From Microbacterium sp. cx-55 (lineage in GTDB: Bacteria > Actinomycetota > Actinomycetes > Actinomycetales > Microbacteriaceae): 64,000 nt of DNA. Below are positions 55,398-63,483 of this stretch, in pieces. Position numbers and translations under genes: made by a program. How positions within the stretch are numbered: the stretch's first letter is position 1; every line of letters starts with the position of its first letter. The stretch is taken from positions 2,170,001 through 2,234,000 of the forward strand of contig NZ_CP088261.1 of NCBI RefSeq assembly GCF_021117345.1, written 5' to 3'. The notes beneath the pieces are model-generated. The model had not been told where the DNA came from. It made no database searches and worked only from the letters and a program-made list of their open reading frames with translations.

Positions 55398-57077
55398 GTG
55401 ACCAGTCCCATCGATGCCACCGCCACCCCCGCCTGGGCCGAGCTCGACAGCTTCCGCACCGGCTTCACCCCGAACCTCCGCGAGTGGTTCGCCAGCGACC
55501 CCGGTCGTGTCGACCGGTTCAGCCTCCCGCTCGGCGACCTGCACGTCGACCTGTCGAAGAACCTCGTCACCGACGAGATCGTCGCCACCCTGGTGCGCCT
55601 CGCCGAGCAGACGGGCGTCGCCGAGCGCTACGCCGAGATGCTGCAGGGCGCGCACCTGAACACGAGTGAAGACCGAGCCGTGCTGCACACCGCGCTCCGC
55701 CGTCCGCCCGGCGCCGAGCCCGCACTCGAGGTCGACGGTCAGGCGATCGATACCGACGTGCAGAACGTGCTGACCGCGCTCTCCGCCTTCGCGGACCGCG
55801 TGCGCTCGGGCGAGTGGACCGGCATCACCGGCCGCAAGGTCACCCATGTCGTCAACATCGGAATCGGCGGCTCCGACCTCGGACCGGTCATGGTCTACGA
55901 GGCGTTGAAGCCGTACGCGGATGCGGGCATCCAGGCCCGGTTCGTCTCGAACATCGACCCGACCGACATCGCGCAGAAGACCGCCGACCTCGACCCCGAG
56001 ACGACGCTGTTCATCGTCGCGTCCAAGACCTTCACGACGCTCGAGACGCTCACCAACGCGCGCCTCGCCCGCGACTGGCTGTGGCGCGGACTCTCCGCAT
56101 CCGGGGCCATCACCGACGACGACACCGCGCGGACGGATGCGGTCGCGCACCACTTCGTGGCCGTGTCGACGGCGCTCGACAAGGTCGCGGCATTCGGCAT
56201 CGACCCGACGAACGCGTTCGGCTTCTGGGACTGGGTCGGCGGACGCTACTCGGTGGACTCGGCGATCGGCCTGTCGCTCGCCGTGGCACTCGGCCCCGAC
56301 GTGTTCCGCGAGCTTCTCGCCGGGTTCCACACGGTCGACGAGCACGTACGGACGACGCCGTTGGCGCAGAACGTGCCGGTGCTGATGGGCCTTCTGAACG
56401 TCTGGTACGGCAACTTCCTCGGCGCGCAGTCGCACGCCGTGCTGCCCTACGCGCAGCAGCTCAGCCGCTTCCCCGCGTACCTGCAGCAGCTGACGATGGA
56501 GTCCAACGGCAAGTCCGTGCGCTGGGACGGCACCCCCGTCACCACCGACACGGGCGAGGTCTTCTGGGGCGAACCGGGCACGAACGGACAGCACGCGTTC
56601 TACCAGCTGATCCACCAGGGCACGCGCCTCATCCCGGCCGACTTCATCGCGTTCGCGAACCCCGCCTATCCCCTCGCCGACGGCGAGCGGGATGTGCACG
56701 GGCTGTTCCTGGCGAACTTCCTCGCGCAGACGAAAGCACTCGCCTTCGGCAAGACCGCCGCAGAGGTCGAGGCGGAGGGCACCTCGGGCCCGCTCGTCGC
56801 GGCCCGCACGTTCGCCGGCAATCGTCCGACGACGTCGATCTTCGCGCCGGCGCTGACGCCCGCCGTGCTCGGGCAGCTGATCGCGCTGTACGAGCACATC
56901 ACGTTCACCCAGGGCGCGATCTGGGGCATCAACTCCTTCGACCAGTGGGGCGTGGAGCTCGGCAAGCAGCTCGCGCTGCAGATCGCTCCGGCGATCGAGG
57001 GCGACGACGACGCCCTCGCCGCGCAGGATGCCTCAACCCGCGCACTGCTCGAGTACTACCGCGCGCACCGCGCCTGA
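55398..57077 (+). CDS. pgi: Glucose-6-phosphate isomerase
   Basis: Interconverts glucose 6-phosphate and fructose 6-phosphate, linking glycolysis to the pentose phosphate route used by gnd. The 559-residue product has [34 protein letters not shown], the ESNGKSV...[11 protein letters not shown] catalytic block and the C-terminal [11 protein letters not shown] signature. Length is typical of the long actinobacterial form. The start could be 55389 (three residues longer). Confidence 0.96.
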   Translation: MTSPIDATATPAWAELDSFRTGFTPNLREWFASDPGRVDRFSLPLGDLHVDLSKNLVTDEIVATLVRLAEQTGVAERYAEMLQGAHLNTSEDRAVLHTALRRPPGAEPALEVDGQAIDTDVQNVLTALSAFADRVRSGEWTGITGRKVTHVVNIGIGGSDLGPVMVYEALKPYADAGIQARFVSNIDPTDIAQKTADLDPETTLFIVASKTFTTLETLTNARLARDWLWRGLSASGAITDDDTARTDAVAHHFVAVSTALDKVAAFGIDPTNAFGFWDWVGGRYSVDSAIGLSLAVALGPDVFRELLAGFHTVDEHVRTTPLAQNVPVLMGLLNVWYGNFLGAQSHAVLPYAQQLSRFPAYLQQLTMESNGKSVRWDGTPVTTDTGEVFWGEPGTNGQHAFYQLIHQGTRLIPADFIAFANPAYPLADGERDVHGLFLANFLAQTKALAFGKTAAEVEAEGTSGPLVAARTFAGNRPTTSIFAPALTPAVLGQLIALYEHITFTQGAIWGINSFDQWGVELGKQLALQIAPAIEGDDDALAAQDASTRALLEYYRAHRA

Positions 57078-57145
57078 CCGCATCCGCTCGCCCAGGCGGC
57101 CCGCCCGCCTGCGCGGAGCGCGCCCGCCTGCGCTGGGCGCACCAA

Positions 57146-57218
57146 CCGCGAGACGGGATCTTCGCGCCGAGACAGTGGGGTTAACCCACGGCTTCGGCGC
57201 GAAGATCCCGTCTCGCGG
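57146..57218. repeat. Long perfect palindromic element C
   Basis: Two 25-bp perfectly complementary arms (57146-57170 and 57194-57218) flank a 23-nt spacer that itself contains a hairpin (GTGGG/CCCAC around GTTAA, 57175-57189). It lies between convergent pgi and the electron-transfer fusion gene, so it could be a bidirectional terminator, yet no T run follows on either side. Confidence 0.85.
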
Positions 57219-57238
57219 GCTTTCGGGGCGCGCGCGGG

Positions 57239-58807
57239 TCAGTAGCCGCTGAAGGCGTCGGTCGTGATGCCGCGGGCCTTCTGCAGCGCCGGCGTCAGAT
57301 CGGCGATCAGCGCGGGCGGGCCCGAGATGTAGGCGTGCCGGTTCTCGAGATCGGGAACGACACGGGCCAAGGCGGCCGCGTCGAGACGTTCCGGCCCACC
57401 CCACACCCAGCCGGCCGGCAGAGCCGTGGGCTCGTCGCGGGTGAACACCACGACGGGAACGCCGGATGCGGCGATGTCGTCACGGAACACGATCTGCGAG
57501 GAATCCGTGGCCACGTACACCAGCACGATGTCTCGGCGGTCGCCGGTCGCCGCCAGGTGCCGCAGGTGAGACACGAACGGGGTGACCCCGATTCCGGCCG
57601 CGACCAGCAGCAGCGGACGAGCACTGTCGCGCGGCAGAGCGAAATCTCCCCACACTCCCGTCACCGCCAACGTGCTGCCCGGCCCGACCTCGGCCAGCGC
57701 ACGCTTGTACGTGCTCTGGGCGCCGACGCCGTCCCGGTAGGCGACGCGAACGGTCGGCAGGTCCTCGGGCGCCGACACGATGCTGAACGGTCGGCGGGTT
57801 CCCTTGGCATCGGCGCGGCGGTGGGGCACATCGAGCTCGAGGTACTGCCCGGCCTGGAACGCGAGCGGGCGAGCCGTGCGGAACGTGAGCTCCCGCACGG
57901 TCGGCGACGGCGACGTCCGCTCCACCAGCGTCAGCCGAACGGCCGCGCGAAGGCAGAACAGGAAGGCGACAAGGTTGCCGATCAGCAGCGCCCGCTCCTG
58001 GCCGAGCGTCATGTACCCGATCGCGATCGGCCAGCCGGCGAGCACACCGACCACCGTCGCCACGACGAGCTGCTGGCTGCGGCGTGGCGGCAGCGTGAGC
58101 GGCTCGGACAGCATGAACGCGCCGAGGAAGAGGAACGGGGATGCGGTGAGGATCTGACCGATCACGGTGGGGGCATCGAACTCGAGCCCGCTCTGACCGA
58201 ACTGCACCACGACCCGGATGATGTTCACGACGATCGCCACGAGCAGGAAGAGTCCCACCACGCGAAGCTTCTCGGTGCGCCACAGCACCGCGATACCGAG
58301 GAGCAGCACCGGGCCGAAGAGGACGGGCGAACCGACCCACCACGCCGAGCCGCCGATTCCCGAATCGAGCGGCAGGAGCGCGGAGATGACGGTCACCACG
58401 GTCGCCCCGACCGCGGCGGGGTTGAAGATGTGCCGACCACGCCAGACCAGAAGGTACTTGGAGACGGATGCGGCCACCGCCGCGATCGCAATGCCGACGA
58501 GGCCGATCGGCTCGAGCGTCGGGCGCAGCACGAACAGCAGGATCGCCGCGGTGATGAGCGAGGACTCCGCGCGGAGCGGGAGGCGCAGCAGGCGCTGCAT
58601 CCCGGTGTCGGCGAGCACCGACACGACGGCCAGCACGGCAGCGGTCACGAGAAGCTCGGCCGGGGTCGGAACGACGAGCCCGAACAGCGACAGCGCGAGC
58701 GCGATCACCGCGAGCAGCACGAGGGCGAGCTGCACGAAGCGGTACATCGAGAGCCGCCCCAGCAGGGCGGTCACGCGCTGCCGGGCAGCGGTGAGCGAGG
58801 CGATCAT
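57239..58807 (-). CDS. RnfD/NqrB-like membrane domain fused to ferredoxin-NAD(P)+ reductase-like domain
   Basis: A 522-residue fusion. Residues 1 to about 305 form about ten membrane helices resembling RnfD/NqrB (GRHIFNPAAVGATVVTV, TASPFLFLGAFMLSEPLTLPP). Residues about 315-522 are an FNR-type flavoprotein: FAD motif RRPFSIVSAPE, then GIGVTPFVSHLRHL and YISGPPALI for NAD(P)H. I see no SGAT-type flavin acceptor in the membrane part. It probably moves electrons from cytosolic NAD(P)H into or across the membrane. ATG 58807 overlaps the apbE stop (ATGA). It is the last gene of the flavin module. Confidence 0.88.
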   Translation of the reverse strand: MIASLTAARQRVTALLGRLSMYRFVQLALVLLAVIALALSLFGLVVPTPAELLVTAAVLAVVSVLADTGMQRLLRLPLRAESSLITAAILLFVLRPTLEPIGLVGIAIAAVAASVSKYLLVWRGRHIFNPAAVGATVVTVISALLPLDSGIGGSAWWVGSPVLFGPVLLLGIAVLWRTEKLRVVGLFLLVAIVVNIIRVVVQFGQSGLEFDAPTVIGQILTASPFLFLGAFMLSEPLTLPPRRSQQLVVATVVGVLAGWPIAIGYMTLGQERALLIGNLVAFLFCLRAAVRLTLVERTSPSPTVRELTFRTARPLAFQAGQYLELDVPHRRADAKGTRRPFSIVSAPEDLPTVRVAYRDGVGAQSTYKRALAEVGPGSTLAVTGVWGDFALPRDSARPLLLVAAGIGVTPFVSHLRHLAATGDRRDIVLVYVATDSSQIVFRDDIAASGVPVVVFTRDEPTALPAGWVWGGPERLDAAALARVVPDLENRHAYISGPPALIADLTPALQKARGITTDAFSGY

Positions 58808-59679
58808 ACGAACAGCTCCATTTCTGTGTCGGGCGCCCACTCCACGCGCCCGTCGGTCGTCATCCGTACCCAATCCACGCCCCACCGGGCGGCCAGTTCC
58901 GGGCCGCCGTCGAAGAAGAGCGCGGTCGCGGCGGCATCCGCGTACATCGCGTCATCCGCCAGTACCCACGTGGCAGCGACCCGCCGCACCGGCATTCCGG
59001 TGCGGGCATCGAGCACGTGGTGCAGTCCTTCTCCCCACGCGCGCCGGTTCACGGCAGACGCGCAGAGCGCCGCATCCGTCACCGTCGCGACACCGATCGC
59101 CCGGCTCGCGTCGTAGGGGTGTTCGAGGCCGACGCGCGTCGGCCCGCCGCGCACCGCGAGGTCGCCGCTGGCATCCACCAGCACCGTCCCCGCGACGCGC
59201 GGCGCGAGAATGCCGAGCACGAGATCGACGAGTCGGCCCTTTCCGAGGGCGCCCACATCGATCGTGGCGCCCGCACGAAGGCGAAGTTCGTCATCCCAGG
59301 TGAGCAGCGCAGGCCAATCGCCCGGCGCCGCCTGCGCGCCGCGGTCGACGAAGGAGTACCCCGCGTCGTAGCCGCGGCGCGCGAGGCTGTCGCCGACGAG
59401 CGGGTTCACCGCTCCCCCGGTGGCGTCCGAGAGCTCCCGGTACACCTCGAGCATCGCGGCCGCATCCGGGGGCGACGGCACCGCCGCGACCGAGCCGGTG
59501 GCGGAGGCGGCGGATGCGGTCAGCCCCAACACGAGCGAGTCCGCGCGGAACCGCGACCACGTCTCGTCGAAGACCTCGATCTTCCCCGCCACCTCGCGGC
59601 GGAGCAGATCGTCGATCGGCTCGTCGGTCACGATGTCCCAGCGGGTGCCGATCGCGTCGAACCGCCAGGAGTCGGCCAT
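58804..59679 (-). CDS. apbE: FAD:protein FMN transferase
   Basis: ApbE attaches FMN from FAD covalently to Thr/Ser of target proteins. The 291-residue product has the DVGALGKGRLVD and VDASGDLAVRGG segments and the metal-site DAMYADAAATALFF. It begins MADSWRFDAIGTRWDIV with no signal peptide or lipobox, unlike the usual exported ApbE. It overlaps the downstream fusion gene by 4 bp and its start overlaps the last base of the FMN-binding lipoprotein gene, so the three are tightly coupled. Confidence 0.92.
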   Translation of the reverse strand: MADSWRFDAIGTRWDIVTDEPIDDLLRREVAGKIEVFDETWSRFRADSLVLGLTASAASATGSVAAVPSPPDAAAMLEVYRELSDATGGAVNPLVGDSLARRGYDAGYSFVDRGAQAAPGDWPALLTWDDELRLRAGATIDVGALGKGRLVDLVLGILAPRVAGTVLVDASGDLAVRGGPTRVGLEHPYDASRAIGVATVTDAALCASAVNRRAWGEGLHHVLDARTGMPVRRVAATWVLADDAMYADAAATALFFDGGPELAARWGVDWVRMTTDGRVEWAPDTEMELFV

Positions 59680-60176
59680 CAGGCCGCTGCTTCGCTCTTG
59701 ATCTCTTCGACGGCCTGGTTGAATCCGCCGCTGGTGAGCGACGAGCCGGCGACGCGGCTGACCGAGATCTCGTCGATGCTCTTGCCGACCACCTCGTCCG
59801 AGATGCCGCCGATGAACTGCGACTGGTACTGCTGCGACTCGCGCGCCTGCGGGTCACCCGTCACCTCGACGGCGGTGATGACGTCGTCGGCGAGGGTCAG
59901 CGTGACGCTGATGTTCTCCACCGACTCGGGGGTCTGGTACGAGCCCTCGGCCGTGTAGGTGCCGTCGGCGTACGTGGAACCGGTGGACGCCTCAGCCGAC
60001 GTGTCAGTGCCGGCATCCGCCGAGCTGGAGGACGAGCTGGTCGTCGGAGTGGTCGCGGTGTCTTCGGCGGTCGAAGACGGCGTGGTTGCGCACCCGGCGA
60101 GGGCGAGCATGCCCGCCACACCCGCGAGTGCGGCGGCGGAACGGATGGGGCGGGGTACGGCGTTCGTGCGGATCAT
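59679..60176 (-). CDS. FMN-binding domain lipoprotein
   Basis: A 165-residue lipoprotein: basic N-terminus, hydrophobic stretch and lipobox LAGC (Cys29), then a Ser/Thr-rich linker (to about residue 68) and one FMN_bind domain (DGTYTAEGSY to the end). The position of the usual SGATxTS flavin acceptor reads AGSSLTS (143-149), so the acceptor would be Ser146, or flavin is held non-covalently. ATG 60176 has AGGAGG upstream. First gene of the module; TAGAGT at 60285-60290 (minus) may be its -10. Likely the extracellular electron carrier. Confidence 0.9.
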   Translation of the reverse strand: MIRTNAVPRPIRSAAALAGVAGMLALAGCATTPSSTAEDTATTPTTSSSSSSADAGTDTSAEASTGSTYADGTYTAEGSYQTPESVENISVTLTLADDVITAVEVTGDPQARESQQYQSQFIGGISDEVVGKSIDEISVSRVAGSSLTSGGFNQAVEEIKSEAAA

Positions 60177-60322
60177 GACGGTCCTCCTGGATGCGTGCCT
60201 CGCGACGACGCCCGGTCCCCCGGGTGCGTCTTTCGCGCTGTCAGTGCCGACGCGGTGCGCCGACACCTTCGATCCTTGAGGGCGACTCTATGAGAACCCT
60301 AGGAGTGGCCGCCGAAACCGCC

Positions 60323-61357
60323 TTACGCGGCGCCGTCGAACATGCTCGTGACCGAACCGTCCTCGAACACCTCTCGAATGGCGCGGGCGAGCAGCGGGGC
60401 GATCGGCAGCACCGTGAGCGCGGGGAAGCGCTTCTCCTCGGGCAGCGGGATCGTGTCGGTGACGACGACCTCGTCGATCGAGGGGTCCTGGAGACGAGTG
60501 ACCGCCGGGTCGCTGAACACCGCGTGCGTCGCGGCGACGATGACGCGCTCGGCGCCGCTCGCCTTCAGCGCCTGCGCGGCCTTCACGATCGTGCCGCCCG
60601 TGTCGATCATGTCGTCGACCAGAAGGCAGACGCGGCCCTCGACCCGACCGACGATCTCGTTGACCGTCACCTGGTTGGCGACGTTCGGATCGCGGCGCTT
60701 GTGGATGATCGCCAGCGGAGCACCGAGGCTGTCCGACCAGGTGTCGGCCACGCGCACGCGACCCGTGTCCGGGGAGACGACGGTCAGCTTCGCGCGGTCG
60801 TCGGCGCTCAGGGTGCGCTCGAAGTACTCCAGCAGCACGGGCTTGGCGAACAGGTGGTCGACCGGGCCGTCGAAGAAGCCCTGGATCTGCGCCGCGTGCA
60901 GATCGACGCTCATGACGCGATCGGCGCCCGCTGTGCGCAGCAGATCGGCCACGAGCCGGGCGCTGATCGGCTCGCGCCCGCGCCCCTTCTTGTCCTGGCG
61001 CGAATAGGGGTAGTACGGAGCGACGACGGTGATGCGCTTCGCGGACGCGCGCTTGGCCGCATCCAGCATGATGAGCGTTTCCATCAGCCACTCGTTCACC
61101 GGCGGCCCGAAGGACTGCAGGAGGAACATGTCGCATCCGCGGATCGAGACCTCGAAACGGGTCAGGATCTCGCCGGACGCGAACGTGCGGTACTCGGTGG
61201 GCACACCTTCGGTGCCGAGCGCGCTCGCGACGTCGGTCGCCAGCTCCGGGTGCGAACGGCCGGAGGCGATGACCAGCCGCTTCTTGGTCTTTGCGACGAG
61301 TCCCGGGGCGATGCCGCGTTCGCGATCGAGATCAACCGTCTTGTCTTTGCGTGCCAT
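60323..61357 (-). CDS. prs: Ribose-phosphate pyrophosphokinase
   Basis: Makes PRPP from ribose 5-phosphate and ATP for nucleotide, histidine and tryptophan synthesis. The 344-residue product has FASGEILTRFEVSIRG, PYYPYSRQDKKGRGREPIS, DLHAAQIQGFF and the PRPP loop LVDDMIDTGGT. ATG 61357 has AGGAAA upstream and lies 26 bp inside the 3' end of glmU, so the two are coupled. An N-terminal extension of about 20 residues precedes the core, which is slightly longer than usual. Confidence 0.95.
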   Translation of the reverse strand: MARKDKTVDLDRERGIAPGLVAKTKKRLVIASGRSHPELATDVASALGTEGVPTEYRTFASGEILTRFEVSIRGCDMFLLQSFGPPVNEWLMETLIMLDAAKRASAKRITVVAPYYPYSRQDKKGRGREPISARLVADLLRTAGADRVMSVDLHAAQIQGFFDGPVDHLFAKPVLLEYFERTLSADDRAKLTVVSPDTGRVRVADTWSDSLGAPLAIIHKRRDPNVANQVTVNEIVGRVEGRVCLLVDDMIDTGGTIVKAAQALKASGAERVIVAATHAVFSDPAVTRLQDPSIDEVVVTDTIPLPEEKRFPALTVLPIAPLLARAIREVFEDGSVTSMFDGAA

Positions 61358-62801
61358 CGCTCGTTTCCTGTGCCGATCGTGCGCGCGCCGCCGCATCCGC
61401 TGCGGCCGTGCCCGGTCTGTTGTTCTCGACCCATCCCTCGACATTGCGCTGAGGGGCGACGCTGAGAGCCAAAGCTCCTGCCGGCACATCCTTGCGGATG
61501 ACGGCACCGGCACCCGTTTTCGCGCCGGCTCCGATTCTAACGGGCGCGACGAAGACGTTGTGCGAGCCGCTGTGCACTTCGTCGCCGATCTCGGTGCGAT
61601 GCTTCGCGATGTCGTCGTAATTCGCCGTGATCGCGCCGGCTCCGAGGTTGACGCCGCGCCCGATGGTGGTGTCGCCGATGTACGACAGGTGCGGCACCTT
61701 GCTGCCCTCGCCGATCGTGGAGTTCTTCACCTCGACGAACGTTCCGGCCTTTGCGTCGTCGGCGAGGATCGCGCCGGCACGCAGGTACGCGAACGGGCCG
61801 ACGTTCGCCCGGGCGCCGATGACCGCGAGTGTCGCGTCGCTGCGGCGGACGACCGCATCCGCGCCCACCTCGCAGTCCGTGAGACTCGTGTCGGGTCCGA
61901 TCGTGGCGCCCGCGGCGATGGTCGTGGCCCCGAGGATCTGCGTGTTCGGAAGCACCGTCACGTCGGGCTCGAAGGTCGCGTCGACGTCGATCCACGTCGT
62001 CGCGGGGTCCAGGATGCTGACGCCCGCGCGCTGCCACCGCCGCACAGTGCGCGCGTTCAACAGCCGCGCGGCCTCGGAGAGCTGCACCCGGTCGTTGACA
62101 CCGAGAGCCGCGGCCGGGTCGGGCGCGATCCCGACGGCGATCCGCTCCCCCGCGCGGCGCGCGATCCCGACCACGTCGGTGAGGTACTTCTCACCCTGCG
62201 CGTTCGCCTGCCCGACCTCGGGAAGGTGGCGGCGCAGCGCATCGGTCGTGAAGACGTAGACGCCCGCGTTGATCTCGTCGACCGCGGCCTCGTGATCGGT
62301 GGCGTCCTTCTGCTCGACGATGCGCTCCACATCGCCCGCCGCGTCGCGGAGCACCCGCCCGTAGCCGGCCGGTTCAGCCAGCACGGCGCTCAGCAGGGTC
62401 ACGGATGCGGACCGGTCGCGGTGGGTCGCGATGAGCGCCTCGAGGGTCACCGGCTCGAGCAGCGGCACATCACCGCTCAGCACGAGCACATCGCCGGCGA
62501 AATCGCCGAGGCCGTCGAGACCGAGCTCCACCGCGCGTCCGGTGCCGGGCACGTCGTCCTGATCGACGACGACGGCATCGGGCAGAAGGTCGGCCACCGC
62601 ACCGGCGACCTGCTCGCGCTCGTGCCGGACGACGACGACGATCCGCACCGGTGAGAGGGCAGCGGCCGTGTCGAGCACGTGCCCGACCAGGGGCCGGCCG
62701 GCGAGCGGATGCAGCACCTTCGGCAATCGCGACCGCATCCGGGTTCCCTGGCCTGCGGCGAGCACGATGACGGCGAGCGGTGCGGTATGCGTCTCTGACA
62801 T
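61332..62801 (-). CDS. glmU: Bifunctional UDP-N-acetylglucosamine pyrophosphorylase / glucosamine-1-phosphate N-acetyltransferase
   Basis: Makes UDP-GlcNAc for peptidoglycan in two steps. The 489-residue product has the uridyltransferase loop LAAGQGTRMRSRLPKVLH, then a left-handed beta-helix acetyltransferase domain with NFxx-type hexapeptide repeats (HLSYIGDTTIGRGVNLGAG, ANYDD). The ATG at 62801 begins immediately after the tRNA-Gln gene; the only ribosome-like sequence, CGGAG, lies in the tRNA acceptor stem. Overlaps prs by 26 bp. Confidence 0.96.
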   Translation of the reverse strand: MSETHTAPLAVIVLAAGQGTRMRSRLPKVLHPLAGRPLVGHVLDTAAALSPVRIVVVVRHEREQVAGAVADLLPDAVVVDQDDVPGTGRAVELGLDGLGDFAGDVLVLSGDVPLLEPVTLEALIATHRDRSASVTLLSAVLAEPAGYGRVLRDAAGDVERIVEQKDATDHEAAVDEINAGVYVFTTDALRRHLPEVGQANAQGEKYLTDVVGIARRAGERIAVGIAPDPAAALGVNDRVQLSEAARLLNARTVRRWQRAGVSILDPATTWIDVDATFEPDVTVLPNTQILGATTIAAGATIGPDTSLTDCEVGADAVVRRSDATLAVIGARANVGPFAYLRAGAILADDAKAGTFVEVKNSTIGEGSKVPHLSYIGDTTIGRGVNLGAGAITANYDDIAKHRTEIGDEVHSGSHNVFVAPVRIGAGAKTGAGAVIRKDVPAGALALSVAPQRNVEGWVENNRPGTAAADAAARARSAQETSDGTQRQDG

Positions 62802-62802
62802 G

Positions 62803-62874
62803 CTCCGCCGCCAGGATTCGAACCTAGACCTAACAGCTCCAAAGGCTGTCGTGCTGCCATTACACCACGGCGGA
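62803..62874 (-). tRNA. tRNA-Gln (UUG)
   Basis: Cloverleaf reading leftwards from 62874: acceptor TCCGCCG/CGGCGGA, D arm GGTGTAATGGCAGCAC, anticodon stem ACAGC/GCTGT with loop CTTTGGA (anticodon TTG), T arm with GGTTCGAAT, discriminator G. CCA is not fully encoded: GCA follows and its A is the first base of the glmU start codon. Anticodon assignment to glutamine is secure. Confidence 0.93.
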
Positions 62875-62973
62875 TCACCGCGCTTTCGGGCACGGCCGTC
62901 CTCCAGTCTGCCATCTCGCCCGCGCTCTCACCCCGCACGCCGATCGGGACTCGCCCCCGGCCCCGGCACGCTC

Positions 62974-62979
62974 GATAAT
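62974..62979 (+). promoter_or_regulatory. Putative -10 element for the MarR regulator gene
   Basis: GATAAT, then GGGCAG, then ATG 62986: leaderless spacing, though GGGCAG is a weak ribosome-like sequence. Confidence 0.45.
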
Positions 62980-62985
62980 GGGCAG

Positions 62986-63483
62986 ATGGCACACGAGTCC
63001 GATGAGGTCGACCGAATCGTCGGATCGTGGGTGACGCAGCGCCCCGACCTGGACTTCTCGCCGCTGGAGGTGCTCTCCCGCGTCGACCGGCTGTCACGCC
63101 ACCTCGACCGCGCGCGCCGCGACGCGTTCCGCCGCAGCGACCTCGAGCCGTGGGAGTGGGACGTGCTCTCGGCGCTCCGCCGGTCCGGCGAGCCGTTCCA
63201 GCTCAGCCCCAAGCAACTCCTGCAGCAGACGCTCGTCTCCAGCGGCACGATGACGAACCGCATCGACCGTCTCGTCGGCCGGCGCCTGGTCCGCCGCGAG
63301 GCCGACCCCGGCGATGGGCGCAGCATCCTCGTCATCCTCACCGACGACGGCCGCACGCGCGTCGACGCCGCCATCACGCGCCTGGTCGACGCCGAGGCGA
63401 TCCTGCTGCAACGCATCTCGCGCGGAGACCGCGACCGTCTCGCGGGGCTCCTTCGCAAGCTCTCGCTGGGATTCGACGCATGA
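62986..63483 (+). CDS. MarR family transcriptional regulator
   Basis: A 165-residue MarR-type winged-helix regulator: helix (LDFSPLEVLSRVDRLSRHLD), DNA-binding block (LSPKQLLQQTLVSSGTMTNRIDRLVGRRLV) and the beta-wing RREADPGDGRSILVILTDDG, with a C-terminal dimerisation helix. Effector unknown. Its stop overlaps the start of the following membrane protein gene (ATGA), so it may control that gene. Confidence 0.93.
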   Translation: MAHESDEVDRIVGSWVTQRPDLDFSPLEVLSRVDRLSRHLDRARRDAFRRSDLEPWEWDVLSALRRSGEPFQLSPKQLLQQTLVSSGTMTNRIDRLVGRRLVRREADPGDGRSILVILTDDGRTRVDAAITRLVDAEAILLQRISRGDRDRLAGLLRKLSLGFDA

